Below, one piece after another: positions 60,614-64,000 of a stretch of DNA of 64,000 nucleotides. The notes beneath the pieces were generated by a model. That model made no database searches, was not told the DNA's origin, and saw nothing but the letters and a program-made list of their open reading frames with translations. Every line of letters begins with the position of its first letter. The first letter of the stretch is position 1. The position numbers and the translations under genes are program-made. Source of the DNA: an uncultured Pelagibacteraceae bacterium (GTDB taxonomy: Bacteria > Pseudomonadota > Alphaproteobacteria > Pelagibacterales > Pelagibacteraceae); assembly GCA_902547215.1 (NCBI GenBank), contig CACCNI010000003.1:1-64000 (forward strand). Direction: 5' to 3'.

Positions 60614-62314
60614 ATGTCTGATGTGAATTTGTCAAAACTAAAAAAACTTTTCCAGGAAAAGAGATATTTTGATGTTATTTTAGATATAGAATCTTCAACA
60701 ACAGAAAAGAACAGATCTCCCGCTTTACATAATTTATTGGGAGTTTGTAGAGCATCTCAAAAGGGTAGAACAGACAGAGATACCAAATATGCACTCGAAG
60801 ATTTTGAAAAAGCTTTTTATAAAGATAACTTAGGTGAAATATCTCTGGAGGCATTGTGTAATCATATAAAATTATGTGCAGAAATGGGTCGAAAAGATTC
60901 AGAACTTTTAAAAAACATGCTTACTTCTCAAAAAATGTATTTAGAGGCAGAAAAAAAATTTTTTAAAAACGAGAGGTATTTATCTCATGGAATTGATTTA
61001 TACAAATATCTTTTTAAACATAAGGAAAAAATTTCTATGGTAGAAAAAATTCTCGATTTAAAAGGTTTAAATAAGCTTTTTGGTTCATCTTATATTACAT
61101 CTCAAATGTATTTAAGTAACTGGAGACAAAAAGATTTTGCTGAATTTCAAAAAAAATTTTCAAATATATTTCGGGTTTTAGATGCTAAAAAAATTTCAAA
61201 AATTGATATAACAAAAAAAAAAATAAATATCGGTTTTTTTTCTCCTGATTTTAGGCAATCTCATTCAATTACATATTTTTTGAAAGATCTTATTAAAGAC
61301 TTAAAACATACGAAATTTGAAACTTTTGGACTCTCTCTTTTAAAAACTAAACAACATGACGAGACCACAGATAAATTTTCGACCCTTTTTGATAATTGGT
61401 TTGAACTAGGTGATAAATCAGATCAAGAGATTATTGATGCAATTCAAAATTTAAATGTAGATATTCTAATCGATCTTGCTGGTTTGTGGTCCTCTAATAG
61501 GGTAAATATTTTTAATACGAGAATTTGCCCACTTCAAATAAGCTGGTTAGGTTTTAACAATTCTACCGGACTTAAAGAAATTGATTTTATTTTGGCTGAT
61601 ACTAATACTGTAAAAAATGAAGAAAAAGAATATGTGACAAAAATTTATAAACTTCCTAAAATATGGAATTCTCATTGTGGTTTTGAATATGAAAGAGTTT
61701 TCAATGAATTGCCTTTCAAAAAAAATAATTATTTTACATTTGGATCACTGAACAATTTTATGAAAATAAATGATGAAGTTATAAACACTTGGATTAAAAT
61801 TCTTAAGAAAGTAAAGAATTCAAAGTTAATTTTAAAATCATCCTTATTTCTCTGTGACGAGGTTTTGAAGAAAAAGTTTGAAAAAGAGGGTCTGATTAAT
61901 TCAATCGAGATCTTAAAAAAAACGGCAAGAAAAGATTTTCTGTCTCATATAAATCTTTACGACAAAATAGATCTGTGTCTTGATACTTTTCCATTTAATG
62001 GTGTAACAACAACTTTTGAAGCTTTATGGAAAAATGTACCTGTAATAACCAAGGTAGGATATAACTTTAACTCCAGGTGTGGTGAAAGCATTTTAAAAAA
62101 TGCAAACATCGAAAATTTTATTGCTACAAATAATGAAGATTATATTGAAAAGGCTGTCTATTACGCAAGTAATATAAACGAACTAGATAACACAAGAAAA
62201 AATCTTTTTAACAAAATTAGAGAAACCCCTTTATTTGATACTAAGGGATTTTGTAATGATTTTTGTGAAGCTTTAGAAAATATGCAAAAAATTATAAGTA
62301 GAAATTATAATTAG
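60614..62314 (+). CDS. OGT-like (GT41-like) glycosyltransferase with N-terminal helical/TPR-like region
   Basis: NIGFFSPDFRQSHSITYFLKDLI; LQISWLGFNNSTG; FTFGSLNNFMKINDEVINTWIKILKKVKNSKLILKS; FPFNGVTTTFEALWKNVPVIT. Confidence 0.85.
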   Translation: MSDVNLSKLKKLFQEKRYFDVILDIESSTTEKNRSPALHNLLGVCRASQKGRTDRDTKYALEDFEKAFYKDNLGEISLEALCNHIKLCAEMGRKDSELLKNMLTSQKMYLEAEKKFFKNERYLSHGIDLYKYLFKHKEKISMVEKILDLKGLNKLFGSSYITSQMYLSNWRQKDFAEFQKKFSNIFRVLDAKKISKIDITKKKINIGFFSPDFRQSHSITYFLKDLIKDLKHTKFETFGLSLLKTKQHDETTDKFSTLFDNWFELGDKSDQEIIDAIQNLNVDILIDLAGLWSSNRVNIFNTRICPLQISWLGFNNSTGLKEIDFILADTNTVKNEEKEYVTKIYKLPKIWNSHCGFEYERVFNELPFKKNNYFTFGSLNNFMKINDEVINTWIKILKKVKNSKLILKSSLFLCDEVLKKKFEKEGLINSIEILKKTARKDFLSHINLYDKIDLCLDTFPFNGVTTTFEALWKNVPVITKVGYNFNSRCGESILKNANIENFIATNNEDYIEKAVYYASNINELDNTRKNLFNKIRETPLFDTKGFCNDFCEALENMQKIISRNYN

Positions 62315-62334
62315 CTTAAATTTAATTTAGTAAA

Positions 62335-64000
62335 ATGATATTTGAGAGAAAAATTAAAGATCTAATAACTTTATTTAATAATAGAAAATACGAAAAACTA
62401 ATTTTTGAAACTGAAAGTAATTTTAATGACAAAGAAATTAATAGTCAGGTTTTGATGATTTTAGGTTTAGCCAGGATGAAGTTACCTAACCGTAATTTTA
62501 AAGATGTTTTGTTAGCAATAAAAAATTTCAAAAAAGGTTATATTCTAGAAAAAAAAAGTAAAATAGGATTAGAATGTTTAGTATACTATTTATATGGTGT
62601 TAGTGAAAAAGCAAAACAAGAAAACTCTTTGTCTCTAGATGAGTATGAAGATACAAAAAAATTTTTCTTAGAAGCGAAATCCAATTTCAATTATAATGAA
62701 AAGTTGTATCATGCTATTTCGTTATTAAATGTAAATACTACTAATGTTGATTTTAGACAAAATGTTTTAAAAGAATTAATAGATAAAGATTTCTATAAAG
62801 AAAAAACTTTAGTTTTCGAGTATATTTATAACAACAATTTAAGATATGACTGGTCGCAAAAGGAATTTTTTGATTTTACCAATAAGATAAAAGATAAATT
62901 ACAACTTATTAATTTACCTAAAATTCAGCAATTAAAAAAAAAAAAAATTAAAATTGGCTTTGTTTCATCAAATTTGGTTTCAGACCATTCAGTCACATAT
63001 TTTATAAAAGACTTGTTTAATTATAAAAATGAGAAATTTGAAACTCATATTTTTTCTGATTTAGAAACAAAACAAGAGGATGATACAACCGAAACAATTA
63101 AAAAGAGTGTTGACTTTTTTCATAACATTTCAAAAAAGAATAATGCCGAATTAGCCAGTTTACTAAGATCATTAGGTATTGATGTATTAATTGATATTAA
63201 TGGTTATTTGGGAAAAGGGAGAATTGAAATTTTTAATTCAAGAGTTTGTAGACTACAAATATCATGGATGGGGTATAATAACACTATAGGGTTAAACCAT
63301 AGTGATTATTTAATCGCAGATAAAAATTTAATATTAGAAAAGGAAAAAGCTCTTTATAAAGAAAAAATTATTTATTTGGATGAAATATGGAATTCACATG
63401 CGGGACTTAACATTCAGAGAAAATACAATCCATTGCCTTCACAAAATAGTGGTGCTTTTACACTGGGATCTTTTAACAATTACTTAAAAATTTCTGACGA
63501 CACTATTATAGTCTGGTCAGAAATACTTAGAAAAATTAAAAATAGTAAACTTATATTAAAATCATCAGTTTCATATTCAGAAATTCACTTTAAAAAACTA
63601 TTCGAAAATGAAGGCGTTTTGGATAGAGTTGTTTTTAAAAATAAGTCATCAAAACTCGAGGAACATATTAATCTTTATAAAGATATAGATCTTTGCTTGG
63701 ATACTTTTCCTTACACCGGTGTCACAACAACATGTGAAGCCCTATGGATGAATATACCAGTTATAAGTATGGCAGGGTTTAATTTTAATTCAAGATGTGG
63801 AGAGAGTATTTTAATTAATTCAAATCTAAAAGATTTGGTTGCAAAGAACAAAGATGATTATATTTCTAAAGTAGTTTCATTAGCTAATGACTCAGATAAA
63901 TTAAAAAAAATCAGAAAATTTATTTTTGATGAAGTTTTGAAAACCAATACCTTTAATACCAAGAAATTTGCAGCTAATTTTTGGAAATCAATTCTAGACA
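62335..64000 (+). CDS. Second, paralogous OGT-like (GT41-like) glycosyltransferase, truncated by window end
   Basis: Own translation from ATG 62335 (MIFERKIKDLITLFNNRKYEKLIFETESNF...): KIGFVSSNLVSDHSVTYFIKDLF, LQISWMGYNNTIG, FTLGSFNNYLKISDDTI, FPYTGVTTTCEALWMNIPVIS; not in ORF track. Confidence 0.85.
   Translation, partial: MIFERKIKDLITLFNNRKYEKLIFETESNFNDKEINSQVLMILGLARMKLPNRNFKDVLLAIKNFKKGYILEKKSKIGLECLVYYLYGVSEKAKQENSLSLDEYEDTKKFFLEAKSNFNYNEKLYHAISLLNVNTTNVDFRQNVLKELIDKDFYKEKTLVFEYIYNNNLRYDWSQKEFFDFTNKIKDKLQLINLPKIQQLKKKKIKIGFVSSNLVSDHSVTYFIKDLFNYKNEKFETHIFSDLETKQEDDTTETIKKSVDFFHNISKKNNAELASLLRSLGIDVLIDINGYLGKGRIEIFNSRVCRLQISWMGYNNTIGLNHSDYLIADKNLILEKEKALYKEKIIYLDEIWNSHAGLNIQRKYNPLPSQNSGAFTLGSFNNYLKISDDTIIVWSEILRKIKNSKLILKSSVSYSEIHFKKLFENEGVLDRVVFKNKSSKLEEHINLYKDIDLCLDTFPYTGVTTTCEALWMNIPVISMAGFNFNSRCGESILINSNLKDLVAKNKDDYISKVVSLANDSDKLKKIRKFIFDEVLKTNTFNTKKFAANFWKSILD

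Noticed and set aside
1-64000. CRISPR arrays, IS elements, prophage blocks, rRNA
   Set aside because: No regularly spaced direct repeats, transposase/integrase motifs, phage structural genes or rRNA sequence seen; the frequent A/T homopolymers reflect base composition.

Overview
This is an AT-rich, very gene-dense alphaproteobacterial window. Gene content, intergenic compactness and gene order resemble the SAR11/Pelagibacterales core genome; that taxonomic call is inference, since no search was run. Left part: a TakP-like TRAP transporter, amidase and 2-hydroxyacid/2-oxoacid enzyme cluster, then a PagL-like protein and a ccmCDEFGH cytochrome c maturation operon. Middle: argG, a convergent photolyase/cryptochrome locus with a 41-aa DUF2256 gene absent from the ORF track, folD, hemC/hemD, tsaD, an acetyl-CoA synthetase with a poly-basic N-terminal extension, a DUF4212 plus Na+/solute symporter pair, rpe, purH, tRNA-Gly, an HNH-type ORF in an unusually long intergenic region, ftsK and lolA. 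Right: the his operon, hslVU, and the classic alphaproteobacterial origin-proximal genes (secB, dnaQ, coaE, aroE, maf, PPSR | hemE, hemH, hemJ, rho), with a probable oriC between PPSR and hemE. The window ends in two tandem OGT-like (GT41-like) proteins immediately after rho. No CRISPR array, IS element or rRNA was seen. Nothing here proves a wholly new system. The best leads are the oriC candidate, the photolyase locus with an apparently lost Fe-S motif and a permuted-looking partner, the HNH/tRNA-Gly intergenic region, the polybasic Acs and the OGT-like expansion.
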